Origin: Tipula vernalis
Taxonomy: Eukaryota > Arthropoda > Insecta > Diptera > Tipulidae
Reading direction: 5' to 3'
Assembly (NCBI GenBank): GCA_958295665.1
Contig: OY282560.1
Span: forward strand, 306,447,236-306,511,235
DNA length: 64,000 bases
Shown here: positions 45,600 to 57,483 of the stretch, in pieces
Numbering within the stretch: position 1 is the stretch's first letter
Layout of the letters: the number at the start of each line of letters is the position of its first letter
The notes under the pieces: generated by a model
Database searches by the model: none
Told to the model about the DNA's origin: nothing
What the model saw: only the letters and a program-made list of their open reading frames with translations
Translations under genes and position numbers: made by a program

Positions 45600-45949
45600 C
45601 TGTTCGCATAAGGCTTCTTTAGCGTACCCATTATCACTTTGAGGTGATTAGGTTTTCTAGTTTGATAACTTGACTGTAAAGTTATGTAAAACTTTGCTAA
45701 AGGATAATTTAGTGAATATCATGCATAATTTATGTAAGTATATAATGTTTTGTTATACGATAAAATAATATACTATTACATTTATAATTATTAATCTTTA
45801 TTTCATAGAAGGATATTTATTCTGTGTGTACCATGACACGCTGCTTATACAATACCATAGAGTTAAGTTAGACACAATTCATATAAAGGGAGTGTGTTTT
45901 ATACAGTAACATGACAATAACACAACATCCCCCCCTTTTGAGATACTAT
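45600..45949 (-). other. probable 3' LTR region of the Gypsy element
   Basis: On the minus strand the integrase stop is followed by a purine run read as tctcaaaaggggggg (plus strand ccccccccttttgaga, 45931-45946). This is a good polypurine tract, and it is followed directly by TGTTGTGTTATTG, a plausible LTR start. The other LTR is missing because the element is truncated, so the LTR end cannot be placed. Confidence 0.5.
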
Positions 45950-47590
45950 TCAGTATATCCATACTGGAGGTCGCTGATCTCTTTGTGGTCTAGGAGAGGA
46001 CAACTCAGTGACCTGGGACTCCCGAGGCACATCAATTTCTTGTAATGAATCATCAATCTGATTCTCGTTTACGTGTGAATTGTCGCTTACACTCTCAGGT
46101 TCGGCCTCAGAGACTGGCGAACTCTCGTGTGTTGGAATGTGGGTTTGTATCTTTTTATTAATTTGAAAATATGGAGCAGGAATTAAAAACCATCTGTTCC
46201 GTCGATAAGTTCCCGATTCAGTTTCTATTAAATACGAACGCGGCTCGTTTAGTTTTTTTACTACTCGTCCATAAGAACGTAAATCCACAACCCATACTCC
46301 ATCACCGGAATTTAATTGAGACAAGTCTTGTGCCCTGTGTCTTTTATTGTAATTTCTAATTTGTTTGTATTTTAGGTCGTTTTTCTTACCAACAACCTCA
46401 CTTGAATTGGGAACTGCCAGCGCCTCCAAGATTTGAGGTAAAAGTGTCTTGAATTTACGACCCATCATTAATTCAGCTGGTGAGAACCCACTTGATAGCG
46501 GCGTTGAACGATAATTTAATAAAACCAAACTCATGTCCAAATCTTTGTTTCTCTTAATCAACTTCTTTGCCGTGTCTACCGCTGCCTCGACTGCACCATT
46601 CGACTGAGCATAATGGAGACTGCTTGTTATGTGAACAAAATTGAAATCACGAGCGAATTGTTTAAAACGGTGTGAAAACTGAGGACCGTTGTCAGTCCTT
46701 AGAATGGAACAAATTCCATATCGGGAGAACATCTCCTTGACTTTTCCAATTATGATATCTTCTGTCATGGATGTAAGAGAAAATAATTCGAAGAATCTAG
46801 AGTAATAATCTGTGATTATTAGAAACCACTTGTCACATTTATACAAATCCGCGGCTATTTTCTCCATCGGTCGAGTAGGAAACGATTCTGCACAGAAAGT
46901 TTCTTTTTGATTGATCCTCTCTTCTATACAATTAGGACAGTTTTTTACAACGACATCAATTTGCGAGCTTAATCCTACCCACCATACAGAGCTTTGTGCG
47001 CGACGTTGACATTTGACGATCCCCTGATGGCCTTGATGGATATATTCCAAGACCTCTTTCTGAAGAGCAGCCGGAATCACAATACGATTATTTTTTAATA
47101 GTAAATCCTTTGTATACGAGATGTCGAATCGATATTGGTAATATGGCAAAATGAAGTCTGGAATTTTATTACGAGAAGGCCAACCATCTGCACTATACAA
47201 CCTTAAATTTTTACAAACTGGATCTTCTAATTGAGCTTTAGAGATTTTCTCTAAATATTGATCTCGTATTTGACATTCCCAATGACGAAGTTAACAAATG
47301 CTTGAGTTTCGATAGCTAGCTCTTCAAACGGCTTGTCATGAGGAATGGGACCCCGAGAGAGTGCATCCACAATCTCCATAAATTTCCCTGGAATGTAAAC
47401 CACGATATACTCATATCTCATCAAACGCATTCGAAATCGTTGAAGACGAGGAGTAAGAACATCTAAGTTCTTGCTCTGTAAAATTTCAACCAAAGGTTTG
47501 TGATCGGTTTCGAGGACCACCTTGATACCCGTGATATACTCAGATAACTTCTCAGCTGCCCATGTTAGACTGAGTGCTTCGGCCATAATT
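45950..47590 (-). pseudogene. truncated Gypsy: RNase H and intact integrase frame
   Basis: Two minus-strand frames belong to one Gypsy pol. 47586-47251 is RNase H (LSLTWAAEKLSEYITG, VVLETDHKPLVEIL, YIPGKFMEIVDALSRGP). A one-base frameshift near 47270 leads to 47200-45950, a 416-residue open integrase. That has an HHCC zinc domain (HQGHQGIVKC ... CPNCIEE), catalytic D (IAADLYKC), D (LRTDNGPQF) and E (SNGAVEAAV), then RSTPLSSGFSPAELMMGRKF and a C-terminal domain rich in Ser, Glu and Pro. The RT and everything upstream are missing; homology stops near 47590. Integrase is much better preserved than the neighbouring wrecks, so this insertion is younger than they are. Confidence 0.85.
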
Positions 47591-47756
47591 CCGGTTTGGT
47601 AAAATTGAACCCCTCTGCTCCATCAAAGTACACACATAGGTCTACCATGTTTCGGCAAACGTTTCGGTGAAAATCTCGAAATGTATACTTTTTAAAACAC
47701 AAACCTATGCAAGTTTGTTGTTGTTTAATCTAGTTTTGTTTTAGGATAAAGTTCAA

Positions 47757-48165
47757 TTGCATCAATCATGTATGTGCCTTGGTAGGAGCGAGTGGACACG
47801 CATTTTACCGGCCGTGCTATTAGGTCTGCGCACAACTTATCGCAAAGATAAGGAGACAACGTCAGCCGCAGATCCATATCCTAAGCCAGTTGTTAGCAGA
47901 GAGACAATGCACCACGAGCCCGACTTCATTAAAGAACTGCGGTAACATTTCGACAAGAATCATTCGACTCCATCATCACGTCACTGCAACCAGAAAATAT
48001 TTGTTTCGCAGGAACTTAACACTTGCACACACGTATTTGTACGAACGGAGTTAGGTAATAGTACGGTCGCGTTGTCAACCGGAACGAAAAGTTATTCATC
48101 TTGGACATCAAAAGTAAATTCGGTAATATTTCAATCGACAAGTTTAAACCCTGTTTGACGAAAGA
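47757..48165 (+). pseudogene. Gypsy integrase C-terminal fragment
   Basis: Plus-strand text matching the end of Gypsy integrases: CLGRSEWTRILPAVLLGLRT and TYRKDKETTSAADPYPKPVV, then an acidic link, IFVSQELNTCTHVFVR after a stop at 47943, and a decayed FQSTSLNPV-like end. It fits the type of element at 39490-41275 and could be that element's missing 3' part, separated by later insertions. The zinc and DDE parts are absent here. Confidence 0.65.
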
Positions 48166-48239
48166 CAAAACCAATCGATGGACAACCCAAATCGTATTTG
48201 CCAAAATAATTGGGAGCAAAATAAAGTCTATTGTTCATA

Positions 48240-48540
48240 ACGGTTATTGTTAAGTTGCATGTTGAACTGAAATAATGGCCGTCTGAAACTTAACGAAAAG
48301 TCTAACATGTAAACTGGAACCCAACCAAAATTTCAACTCAAATGATGACCGAGTCAGTCTGTTAATATTAGGTTGGTTGAGCCGGAATTATTTTTCAGTG
48401 AACATGTTAACTGTGACTGACCTGTATTAAAACATCATTTCGCCACACACTTTGACTGAAAATTTGGTTCAGTCACAATTTTAGTTCACAGCTCAGTCGG
48501 TCATGTTTCGGTTCAACATGTAACTTCACTAATAACCCTT
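48240..48540. repeat. foldback MITE related to 14641-15048
   Basis: taagttgcatgttgaactga near 48251 pairs with the complement of cggttcaacatgtaactt near 48515. Shared words with the 14.6-kb element include the cagtca-gactga subterminal series and the terminal acatgttgaac. Confidence 0.6.
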
Positions 48541-49146
48541 AAAGGAGCAAAAAGAAAATTTTGAAACAAATTTCAGAGCGTCAAAATACATTCGCTTCAT
48601 TTCATTTCGCAAAATAACCGAGTAATTTGTGAAAACGTGACCGCGACCCTCTAAAAACGACGAAAAACTCTTTTGTCAATCCCTTACCCCATTCGCAATC
48701 ATACGTATTCGAGACTCATCGAATTCTTAATCTACGTGAAAAAATAAGGCCGATTTTTATCTAATTCGATAACAAAGATGGTTTCATAATCTAAAATGAT
48801 ATTTGAGAGTGCAAGTGATTGCTTTGTACGTACGTCCATTATATGTAGTTTCAATGATTTTACTTTTATTTGATAACCAAATATTTATAACTATATACAT
48901 GACATTTTTTATTTGTAAAATTTGTATACCTAATTAGGCTGTATAATCGAAATCGATTTATGTAAACTGAAAGCAAAGATAATTTCACAAAAAAAAAAAA
49001 AATAAAATAAACATTGGCTATCTATGTATATATTTTTTTGGTAGATACTATATTTTAAAAGAAAATACAAAATTAAAAATAATTCTTTAAAATAAGAAAT
49101 TGAGAGATTCTATTACTTAAAATACACTAAAATTAGAATTACATTA
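48541..49146. other. intergenic, nothing recognised
   Basis: AT-rich, without a supported gene. The right end is the 3' flank of the Skp1-like gene on the minus strand. Confidence 0.35.
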
Positions 49147-49614
49147 TTAAATAACAGTTGATTTATTCTTTTCAATTTCATGAAATTTCCGTCTAATTTC
49201 ATCGGCCGATTTACCTTTCAACAAGTTAGCAATAATCCTTACTATAAAATCACTCAAATCATCTATTTCTAAATAATTTGCTGCCCTCAAATATAAAAAT
49301 ATCATTTCAATATCAACTTTTAGAAATTCCTTTTCCCACGCTGTCATTGTATCTGTCACTTTTATTTGTGTTGGTTTGTCAATGTCAGCAGAATGTTTCG
49401 TCTGCTGATCATTCGGATGATCCAAATGATGTTCAGCCCATTCTAAAATTCTTTTAAGTACAATGGAATTAATTTCGGCTAATTCTAGAATTTGATCGTG
49501 ATTCAAATTATCATAGTGTTGTAGTAAACGATTTATGGTTCCCAAATATTTTGCAATTTTCTCTTCGGTCTCGATCACAATACCATCTTGTGCTTTTAAC
49601 TTAATTTTACCCAT
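49147..49614 (-). CDS. divergent Skp1-like protein, single exon
   Basis: A second divergent Skp1 paralogue. I choose the Met at 49614 (MGKIKLKAQDG), 155 residues, because it aligns with the Skp1 N-terminus; the frame runs upstream to 49677, but that part is hydrophobic and unlike the family. Recognisable parts are KIKLKAQDGIVIETEEKIAK, GTINRLLQHY, the helix INSIVLKRILEWAEHHLDHP, the SCF linker and helix AWEKEFLKVDIEMIFLYLRA, ANYLEIDDLSDF, and IIANLLKGKSADEIRRKF. The core DFLKVDQ of Skp1 is EFLKVDI here. It ends HEIEKNKSTVI, so the [15 protein letters not shown] tail is missing, as in the paralogue at 38754. The frame is intact with no visible intron in the coding part. Confidence 0.85.
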   Translation of the reverse strand: MGKIKLKAQDGIVIETEEKIAKYLGTINRLLQHYDNLNHDQILELAEINSIVLKRILEWAEHHLDHPNDQQTKHSADIDKPTQIKVTDTMTAWEKEFLKVDIEMIFLYLRAANYLEIDDLSDFIVRIIANLLKGKSADEIRRKFHEIEKNKSTVI

Positions 49615-49677
49615 TTCACAATTAAAATTAAAAAAATTACTGTTGATTAATTTAATATGAAATAATCTACTAAACAA

Positions 49678-50189
49678 GTCGAAATAAACTAATTTTCGTT
49701 TGCCTAAAGTGATTATTATTGGTTATACTTATAGATAGAGCATTACGTCTTTATTTTTGATTAAAACGTCTATCGTTTTGATACATTTCTTTGTATGTTA
49801 ACTTTGTGAGATACAATATGAAATATTCAACTCGATGACCTCGACTTACATATAAAACTCTTACACATTGTCTTGAATTAGACTCATTATTATTATTATT
49901 TTTTTTAATTAAAAACTACCTAAGAAACCTTAATAACCTACAGATTTTGAGAACTGTGTTTTATTCTAAGAGGTTTGTTATGTTTTGCATTGTACATTTT
50001 TACATTACAATGATAACATAACCAAAAATGTACAATAGTATTTGGCTGCGAACAGAATAATAATTATCTCAAGCCGATTCTATAAATATAAAGTAAAATT
50101 GTGTTTGTATGAGTATTTGTTATCGAGTGTTGTTTTTTAAAACTTGCATTTGAAAGGGTTAGTAATAAAACTGGCTGGATCCTTTTCGT
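49678..50189. other. upstream region of the Skp1-like gene
   Basis: No gene or repeat is recognised. A short inverted pair (gttatgttttgcattgtaca and tgataacataaccaaaaatg) lies near 49978-50030. Confidence 0.35.
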
Positions 50190-50560
50190 ATAGGCAAGTA
50201 TGGAAAAGCTGTTTAGTGAAGTCATCAGTATGAAGGACAAATTTTTCTATGGTGTTTAATCAGCTAAAGGAATATGTGAACTTATCTGCTCTATTGAAAA
50301 ATTTAGAAGCTGAAAACGCACGCACAATTGAAAATAATAATCAATGAAAACCAACAACAAATAGAATGCTTAGAAAAATTATCAAAGGAAAAATGCTTAG
50401 AAATTACCGGTTTGCCTTCCAATGATGATGATACCGTCGTGAAATTATTTAACAATACACGTCTTAAACTTGTCAATCAAACCATATTTACTTCAGAAGC
50501 GCTTACTGATCATTGCGCTATATTCGTAACTGTGTTATTAGAAGAGAAGAGTCTCTAACG
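50190..50560 (+). pseudogene. non-LTR ORF1-like coiled-coil fragment
   Basis: A short coding remnant: a charged region predicted to form a coiled coil (NENQQQIECLEKLSKEKCLE), then ITGLPSNDDDTVVKLFNNT. This resembles the domain following the coiled coil in ORF1 proteins of some insect CR1/RTE-like elements (EI-G-P at its core). It has frameshifts on the left and ends at 50558, next to the LOA-like remnant. The assignment is tentative. Confidence 0.35.
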
Positions 50561-50599
50561 AGACTCGGGTCTTTATGCCTGACTCTAAGTCTACAAATA

Positions 50600-53500
50600 A
50601 ACGACGGGACATAAGCTTAAGCGAGGCTGGTCCTTCCACTCGGGTCACAAATCTGAGTATACAAATATAAAGCGGAACCAAAGCACTAATGAAGCTGGAG
50701 GAAGGCCTGGAGGGCCCTGGAAAAAATCAACAATATTTCGCCAGAAGATAGGACGGATAAAGACAAAGCCACGCTTGCGTGGGCAAAAAAAGTCACCGAG
50801 AAAAAGTCGGAAGGCCCTTCAGCTGGCTCACAGCTTAAAAGAAATATATCTCAGGAGGAAAGTCCTAATATCGCATAGCGAACAAAACTCCATGCTACCA
50901 CTATGAGGCTTTTTAACGAGGTCCTCAAGGATCAGCTGGTTGTGGCAGTTATTGACAAATCCCAAGAGGATGGCAGTATCACGCCCGCCAATTGGAGGAA
51001 GGTGAAAGGGGCTTTAGCCACCACTAACCTGAAAGTCCTCTCGGAAAATCCAAACATCCTCGGAGTTGCCAACGCATAACTGGAAAGTTACCAAGCTCGA
51101 GGAGACAAAGGCTGACTATAGGTAAGCTGTTATCATCTTAAACAGGGAGTCACTGACTGCACTGGAAAAAACCAAACGGTTTAATCAACTATGGTTTCAG
51201 TGCAGAGGGATGACTCTGATGTTACTGTGGTGGAGAAGAGGCTGTAGAGATGACACTGGCATTTCTGCGAGTCGACCTTCACCACTCTAAGGCAGCATCA
51301 GCTGCTCTAATTTTCAAAATTGGGAAAGAAGCGACAGATGTTGTCTTGATCCAGGAACGTTGGGTTATTGAAGACCGGGTACTTGGGCTCAAGACTCCAT
51401 ATTATAAATTAATGACACAAATGATCGAGGTGAGTTACTCTAGACTGGGACTCCTATAAGGAAGTCCTCAAAATTTACAAATATCAATTGAGAAGTGCCA
51501 AGAATAGCTCTTGGAGACTATACTGTGGCGAAATTCAGGAGTCTTTGGAGATGTCTAGGCTACGCAAAGTACTAGCAACTGGTCCTTCCATCCCAAGTTA
51601 TCTTCAACGGCCGGATGGGATATGGACCACTAATAGTACGGAATCACTGGAACTTCTGATGGAGACTCATTTTCCTGGTTGTTCCGAATCTGTACCTAGC
51701 ACATCAGTAGGTAAAAGGGCAAGTAGCCTCATAGGCCAAATTATTAGCAGAAAAAAGATCCTGTGGGCGATAAACAGTTTTAAACCATAGGACTCGATGG
51801 TATTATCCCTGCGGATATTCAACAAACTACGGATCTAATAATTTCCTGGTTAGAGGTAATTTTCAAAGTAAGTCTAGAACTACATATGTCACATTCCTAG
51901 TAAATGGACAGAAGTGAAGGTTGTTTTCATACCTAAGGCGGGAAAACGCTTACACTGCAATCCCAAAGACCTTAGACGGATTAGCTTGTCTTCCTTCCTT
52001 TTTAAAACACGGGAAAGACAAATAGAAGCTCATATTAGAGGCACGATTGTGTCGGAAAACCTCTCTAAATCTCAACATGCCTATTGCAAGGGAGACCTGT
52101 AGAGACTGCTCTTCATTCTCTTGTCTTTTTCATTGAAAAATCTTTCGGATATAGGGACTATGCAATGGTAACCGTCTTGGATGTTGAGGGGGCCTTTAAC
52201 AATGAGCTTCCAGGGGCTATAACTCGGGCACTTTCTAATCTGGGAGTGGATGAAGCACTCAAGGACTGGATAGATTAGATACTAAGAGGCAGGATCGTAA
52301 ATGCCAGAAGATTTGCAAGCAGAGGTACGCCACAGGGTGGCGTACTGTCCCCCCTACTTTGGAACTTGGTCATAAATGACCTGTTGCTTAGACTGGAGGA
52401 CGGTGGCTTGATGGTGGTTGCCTATGCGGATGATGTTGCTATTGGTGTCCGTGGTAAATATCCCGGCACCCTTAGTGAGCTTATGAAAAATGCCCTGGGC
52501 ACTCTTTCATTATGGGCCAATGGCTGTGGGTTGAATGTGAACCCACACAAAACCGACTTGGGTTTCTTCTCTAGGAAATATAAACTTCCTCACATCGATC
52601 CTCCCACTTTAAATGGGTTCAGCTTGACTTTTACAGTTGAAGCGAAGTTTCTGGGTCTCGTTTTGGATAGCAAATTATATTGGAAACCAAATATTATAGA
52701 AAGGGTAATGAAAGCTTCGGTAGCGCTCTCTTGCAAAAATGCCATTGGGAAAGGATGGGTGCTGGAGCCCCGCATCGTACATTGGCTTTATACCGCAGTA
52801 GTCAGACCGTAATAGACTGGTGTCTGCTCTGGACAAAACTGTCAACCAAAAGCTGTTGACAAAAGTTCAGAGAATAATCTCTCTGTGGATCAGTGGTGCA
52901 CTGAGGAGCACATCCACTCAGGCACTGGAGACTCTGATATTTTGACTCCTCTAGATATCTTGGGGGGAACAGTTAGCAGCTTGTACTGCCATACGGCTGA
53001 AATCCATCATAATGTGGACCTGCAACAATACAGGGCACTCGTCTGTTTTGTGCAACAAATAAATTCCCAAGACCACCGACTATACTGTCCCGTCACTATC
53101 TTTTGACACAAAGTTCCGGACTAGGATCCCATCTAGGGAGGACTGGATGATGGGTGCAGTTTTGGAACCAGGAGTTATAAACTTGATGATGGTTCAAAAC
53201 GGGACGGGAAAGTCGCGGCTGGAGTGTTCTGCGAGGAAGTTCTGTTAAATCTCCCCGACTACTGTAGCATTTTCCAAGCTGAAGTAACTACCATAAAGGA
53301 AGTCGTAGACTGGTTGAAGTATAATGTAATATCAGTTTGTAATATTCGCATATATACGGACAGTCAGGCTGCCATTAAAGCGCTTCAATCACACCTTCTC
53401 ATGTCGAAAGTAGTCCAGAACTGTCTCTCATCTCTTAAGGAGATGGCAGATCAGTACAACATCCACAATCAATGGGTGCCAGGACATTTCATAAGTACAG

Positions 53501-54098
53501 GGAATATAAACGCCGATGAACTGGCTTGACGTGGTACAACGGACCACTCTCAGAAAGCAGAAAGGATATTGAAATGCCTCTTGCGGTATGCAAACTGCTG
53601 CTTCAGGAAGAAGCTAGCAAGCTGAGGAATGACAGATGGTCAAGTATCACTTCTTGCGTAATAACTCGGCAGGTCTGGCCAAAGTTGGACTTGGCGAGAT
53701 CCAAACAGCTGATCTCACTTCAGCGAAGTCAGATCAGTGTGGTTGTTGGAGTGAATACGGGGCACTGTCTCATAGGGAGGCATGCGAGTAGACTTGGTGA
53801 CTTCTCACATGACTACTGTCGTAGTTGTGAGAACGAAGAGGAGCAAGAGACAGTACTTCATCTTCTTTGCACCTGCATTCGTCTGGCACGAAACAGACTA
53901 AAGTTTCTAGGGGCACCCCTCTTCAAAGACCTGACGGACCTCTGCAGGATGGAAGTCAGGAGTATCCAGCGCTTTGTTAACCCCTCAAAATGCTTCCAAT
54001 GAGTTGGAGGAAACAATTATTCGTGGTATGGCTACGGAACATTTTTGTGCTTATGCCTGGTCCCAGTGCACCGCCACCCAAACCTAACCTAACCTAAC
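50600..54098 (+). mobile_element. decayed LOA-like non-LTR retrotransposon
   Basis: A plus-strand element with most domains readable. The ORF1 end is near 50900-51080 (RLFNEVLKDQLVVAVIDKSQ; WRKVKGALATTNLKVL). The endonuclease start is at 51250-51400 (LAFLRVDLHHSKAASAAL; LIQERWV). A large deletion follows. RT is in pieces at 51900-52810: VVFIPKAGKR; VTVLDVEGAFNNELPGAI; TPQGGVLSPLLWNLVIND; YADDVAIGVRGKYPGTLSEL; VEAKFLGLVLDSKLYWK. RNase H is at 53170-53530: IYTDSQAAIKAL; WVPGHFISTGNINADELA. A Cys/His tail is near 53755-53880: GHCLIGRHASRLGDFSHDYC; CENEEEQETVLHLLC. The sequence ends at 54098 in three AACCT units (TTAGG on the other strand), like the truncated copy at 16930-17889. Internal stops show it is inactive. 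Confidence 0.8.
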
Positions 54099-55445
54099 GA
54101 CAAGCAAGTAAATGTATCAATAGATCGATTGAAACCGTGTTTTGCGCCAGTTAACATAGACAAACAACAATAATCCTCGCGCGGTTCAAACAGAAAATGT
54201 ATCACATTCGTATATCCGCGGAAATCAGAACCATCGTTTCCACAGTACAATAGTGGGCGTAATATTACAACACCTTTATGTTTCCAGGAGTAGCTGTTTC
54301 GTTTCAGCTGCACCTTCAGGGAAGGGGGGGGGGATGGGTAAAAGCGGTGATGACAAGTTAAAAAAATTTGATCGCATATAAAAAAAAAAAATTGGAAGCC
54401 GGTAAATTCCTTTTTGTTTTGTTGGCCACGTAAAAATAATTAATTCTAATTTTTCACTAAAACAAAAGCGACAAAATATATCCGCCATTGCGATAATTTG
54501 TGAACCATTTTTATTATAAAAATCAACCACATTTTTTATAAATCAAAATATATAGAAAATCAGGTAAAGTCCACGAGGACGCAAACCAGATATTTTGTTG
54601 ATTGATAGATATTGTGGCTTCTATCATTTATAAAACGACTAATTCCACACGTTCGTCACAACAGTGTAAGCAACAAAGCTGTATATTATCAGTAAATCGA
54701 ACGCGAATTTTTATGACAGCAGTATAAACTGTTCGATTTTAACAAAAAAATACGATATTCCATTAATAATAGTTAATAATAATAAGTAATAAAACATTAA
54801 ATAACAAAATAATTAAAATATTTTACGATTTAAAAATTCGTGCGACATAGCACAAACATAAACCAAAATTATTTGTTTTTAACCCTAATCAAACCAGTAT
54901 ATTTTTGTTATGTCATTAAATTCAAACTCTAATCAAATAATTTACTAAATTTTTGTTAATTTCAGAAAAGTTTCAGAATAAAATAGATACAAGTTTAAAA
55001 ATGCACACTTTGAAAAATGACATTTCATACAACTAAAATTGGTAAAGAGCCATCTATTGGAATTTTTTAAACTAAAATCCCTCTGCCGTTAATTTTATGT
55101 TTCACTACATTACTTCTAACAACTACACCATCATTTGAGAATGAGTAGTTGCGAGTAGATATAAGCACTTGTGAGTAGTTTGCTCACGCCAACAGAACAC
55201 GCTTATTGTTACATTCATGAGATCAAACAGTAATTATACTCAGTCAATTGGCACGACTACCATGATTTTAGATAATCCTTCTAACAGAAATTGTTTTTTC
55301 CGCCCTACCACGTCGACAGAATTTTTTTTTTATTATAAATTATAATGTTGAACTAAGCAGTGCCATCTTAAAAGAAGTTAATTACAACAATGTTGATATT
55401 TTATGCGAACTGTTTTATCGAAGCATTACTGAAGGTATTTTCTTC
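54099..55445. other. intergenic, no gene recognised
   Basis: AT-rich. A run of nine G near 54325 and local hairpins are present. No open frame here resembles a known family. Confidence 0.35.
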
Positions 55446-55935
55446 AAGCAACTCTGCAATTATAGGCCCATTTAGCTTCTGCCTGTTATCTCAACATTTT
55501 TTGAGAAATTGGTTAAATCCCGTTTTATTGATTATATTAACTCAATTTAATGAATTCGCAACACAAAGGACTTAATAGTTGGTTAATTGCATGGGAATCG
55601 AATCAGTCAGTTCTATTAAATACCTAGGAAATGTTAATTGTCATTTGGATTGGAAATGTCGTTTAGTAAGTTCTTTCACCGAATATCAGAATTTTATACC
55701 TATTACGTGGAAATCGGAATTTAAGTTGTCAGTATGATCTGCGTAAGGAACACTTTGTGTTTGAAAGTAATTGCTAAATTTTTTAAAATTTATTTCCTAA
55801 ATTACTTTTTAGTAACGGCATCTAGAATTTTTAATAAACTTCCTAAAATTATCTGTGAGTTAATTTCAAAAAAAAAAAAAAAAAAAACATTGGTACGTCA
55901 CCCAAAACCTGGTTATTGCAAAACGAATTATTAGA
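55446..55935 (+). pseudogene. CR1-like reverse transcriptase fragments
   Basis: Three short matches in the right order suggest an internally deleted RT. The first is YRPI-LLPVISTFFEKLVKS near 55460-55525. The second is a thumb-region piece GIESVSSIKYLGNVNCHLDW near 55590-55655. The third is a C-terminal ASRIFNKLPKIICELIS near 55820-55870, a form typical of the end of CR1/L2-like ORF2. No active site remains. Confidence 0.5.
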
Positions 55936-56389
55936 TTTTTTGTTTGATTTGATTATTACTTTTTTTTACGTTAGGAAAACAAAGTATAGTAATCATGAAA
56001 AATATAAAGGGTTGAAAACTCATAAAAAACTTCGGTCTTGACTAATTCAACTCCCAAATCAATCTCAAAATGAACCAAATGAACCATGCAACACAATCCT
56101 AAATGCGATCACCAAATTAATTGCCAACCCAGCCATCAATTAAATCACCAAATCAACCCTTAATCAACTTTCAAATCAACCCTTATGCAAGCTTACTAAA
56201 TCCTAATTCTACGTCAACTCAACTTAGCTCAACCCAAATCTGAACCCTCTGCTCAACACTACACTTATTTTCCAACACACTCCCATAATTAACTCGATTC
56301 GAAAGCCACATGCGTGTATGAACTCAATTTATCTAACCTTTCACTAAACCCTAAACTCTCTTTTAAATCCAACTCAATTTCAACTCAAA
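55936..56389. other. spacer leading into simple repeats
   Basis: Rich in aactcaa/caacc-type words, grading into the satellite that follows. No gene. Confidence 0.35.
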
Positions 56390-56760
56390 ACCTACTCACC
56401 ATCATACCGGCATACGTACCGTCGTACCATCATAACCTTAAACAATCATTCCATCATACCATTATTCCATTAAAACATCATACCATCATGACACTTTACC
56501 ATTAAACCATCATACAATCGTATCTTTGTACCATAGTGACGTTGAACCATCCCACCATAATGTACAATCCACCACACCTTCATACCATCCTACCATCGTA
56601 CCATCATACAATCATATAATCATACCAACATACCATCATACCACTATACCATCGCACCATCATACCGTCCCTATAATCATACCATCATAGCACTATATCA
56701 TCATAACATCACACAATTATACTATCATATATACCAACCTACCACGACACAATATAACTT
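56390..56760. repeat. degenerate CCATCATA satellite
   Basis: About 370 bp built from the words accatcata, cataccatca and ccattaaac in imperfect tandem, period roughly 8-16 bases. The pyrimidine-poor, A/C-rich strand is on plus. No coding meaning; an unstable minisatellite. Confidence 0.8.
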
Positions 56761-56769
56761 AGCTGAAAT

Positions 56770-57230
56770 GTAACCTGAAAATTATTTTTAGACGAAATTG
56801 TGAGAAATATGTTAATATGGTTTCTACAATGTTGTAATTCTAACGCATTGCCAATTTCGAATTTCATTATAATCGGTTAAGGAATAGTAAAGTTCTGTCC
56901 TACTTGGCCATATTCCAGAACTTTATCTAAAAATCATTTTAAAATCCCATTACCATCGCACATGTAAAATTTCATTAAAATTCGTTAAAAATGGACAAGT
57001 TCTATAATAACTGGCCATATTTCAGAATTTCATCTGAAAATAGATTTTCATCTAATCTTTAGAATCACAATACTAGATTACCTATCAAGCTTCATCATAA
57101 TTGGTTGAGAAATAGCCAAGTTCTATCATACTTGACCATATTCCAGAACTTGATTTAAAAATAATTTTAGAATCACATTTCCAACGCAACATCGGTTGAG
57201 AAATAGGCAAGTTCCATTATAGTTAAATCA
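56770..57230. repeat. degenerate tandem repeat, unit about 110 bp
   Basis: Three to four diverged units, each with ttcatnataatnggttnagaa, then agtn-aagttctatcnta, cttggccatattccagaact and tattttagaatcac. Successive copies of the ccatattccagaa word start near 56909, 57020 and 57136. The first partial unit is near 56775 (acctgaaaattatttttaga). Confidence 0.7.
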
Positions 57231-57483
57231 AGCAGTAGTTCATCTGAACTAAATGAATGCATGCATTCAATTGGGTGCATTGGAAGAAACAATAATGAGA
57301 AAGACAAAAAGGTTCTGAAGAAAATATATGTAAAGGTTAACATACTTATTAAAGTTTCGACGAACAAAGTATAGGTTTTGTAGGTCAAATTCACTCTTTT
57401 GCAAATGATATTACATTTCTAATAGTTCGTTCACAATTTTTGTTACATGTAAATTTGAGCCTAGTCATCCAGTAGCCTAGTAT

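Noticed and set aside
49615..49677. N-terminal extension of the Skp1-like protein as a signal peptide
   Set aside because: The 21 extra residues precede the family start MGKIKLKAQDG, match no Skp1 and lie in AT-rich leader; an ordinary 5' UTR is simpler.
56390..56760. CRISPR-like array
   Set aside because: There are no constant-length spacers; it is an imperfect short-period satellite in a eukaryotic genome.
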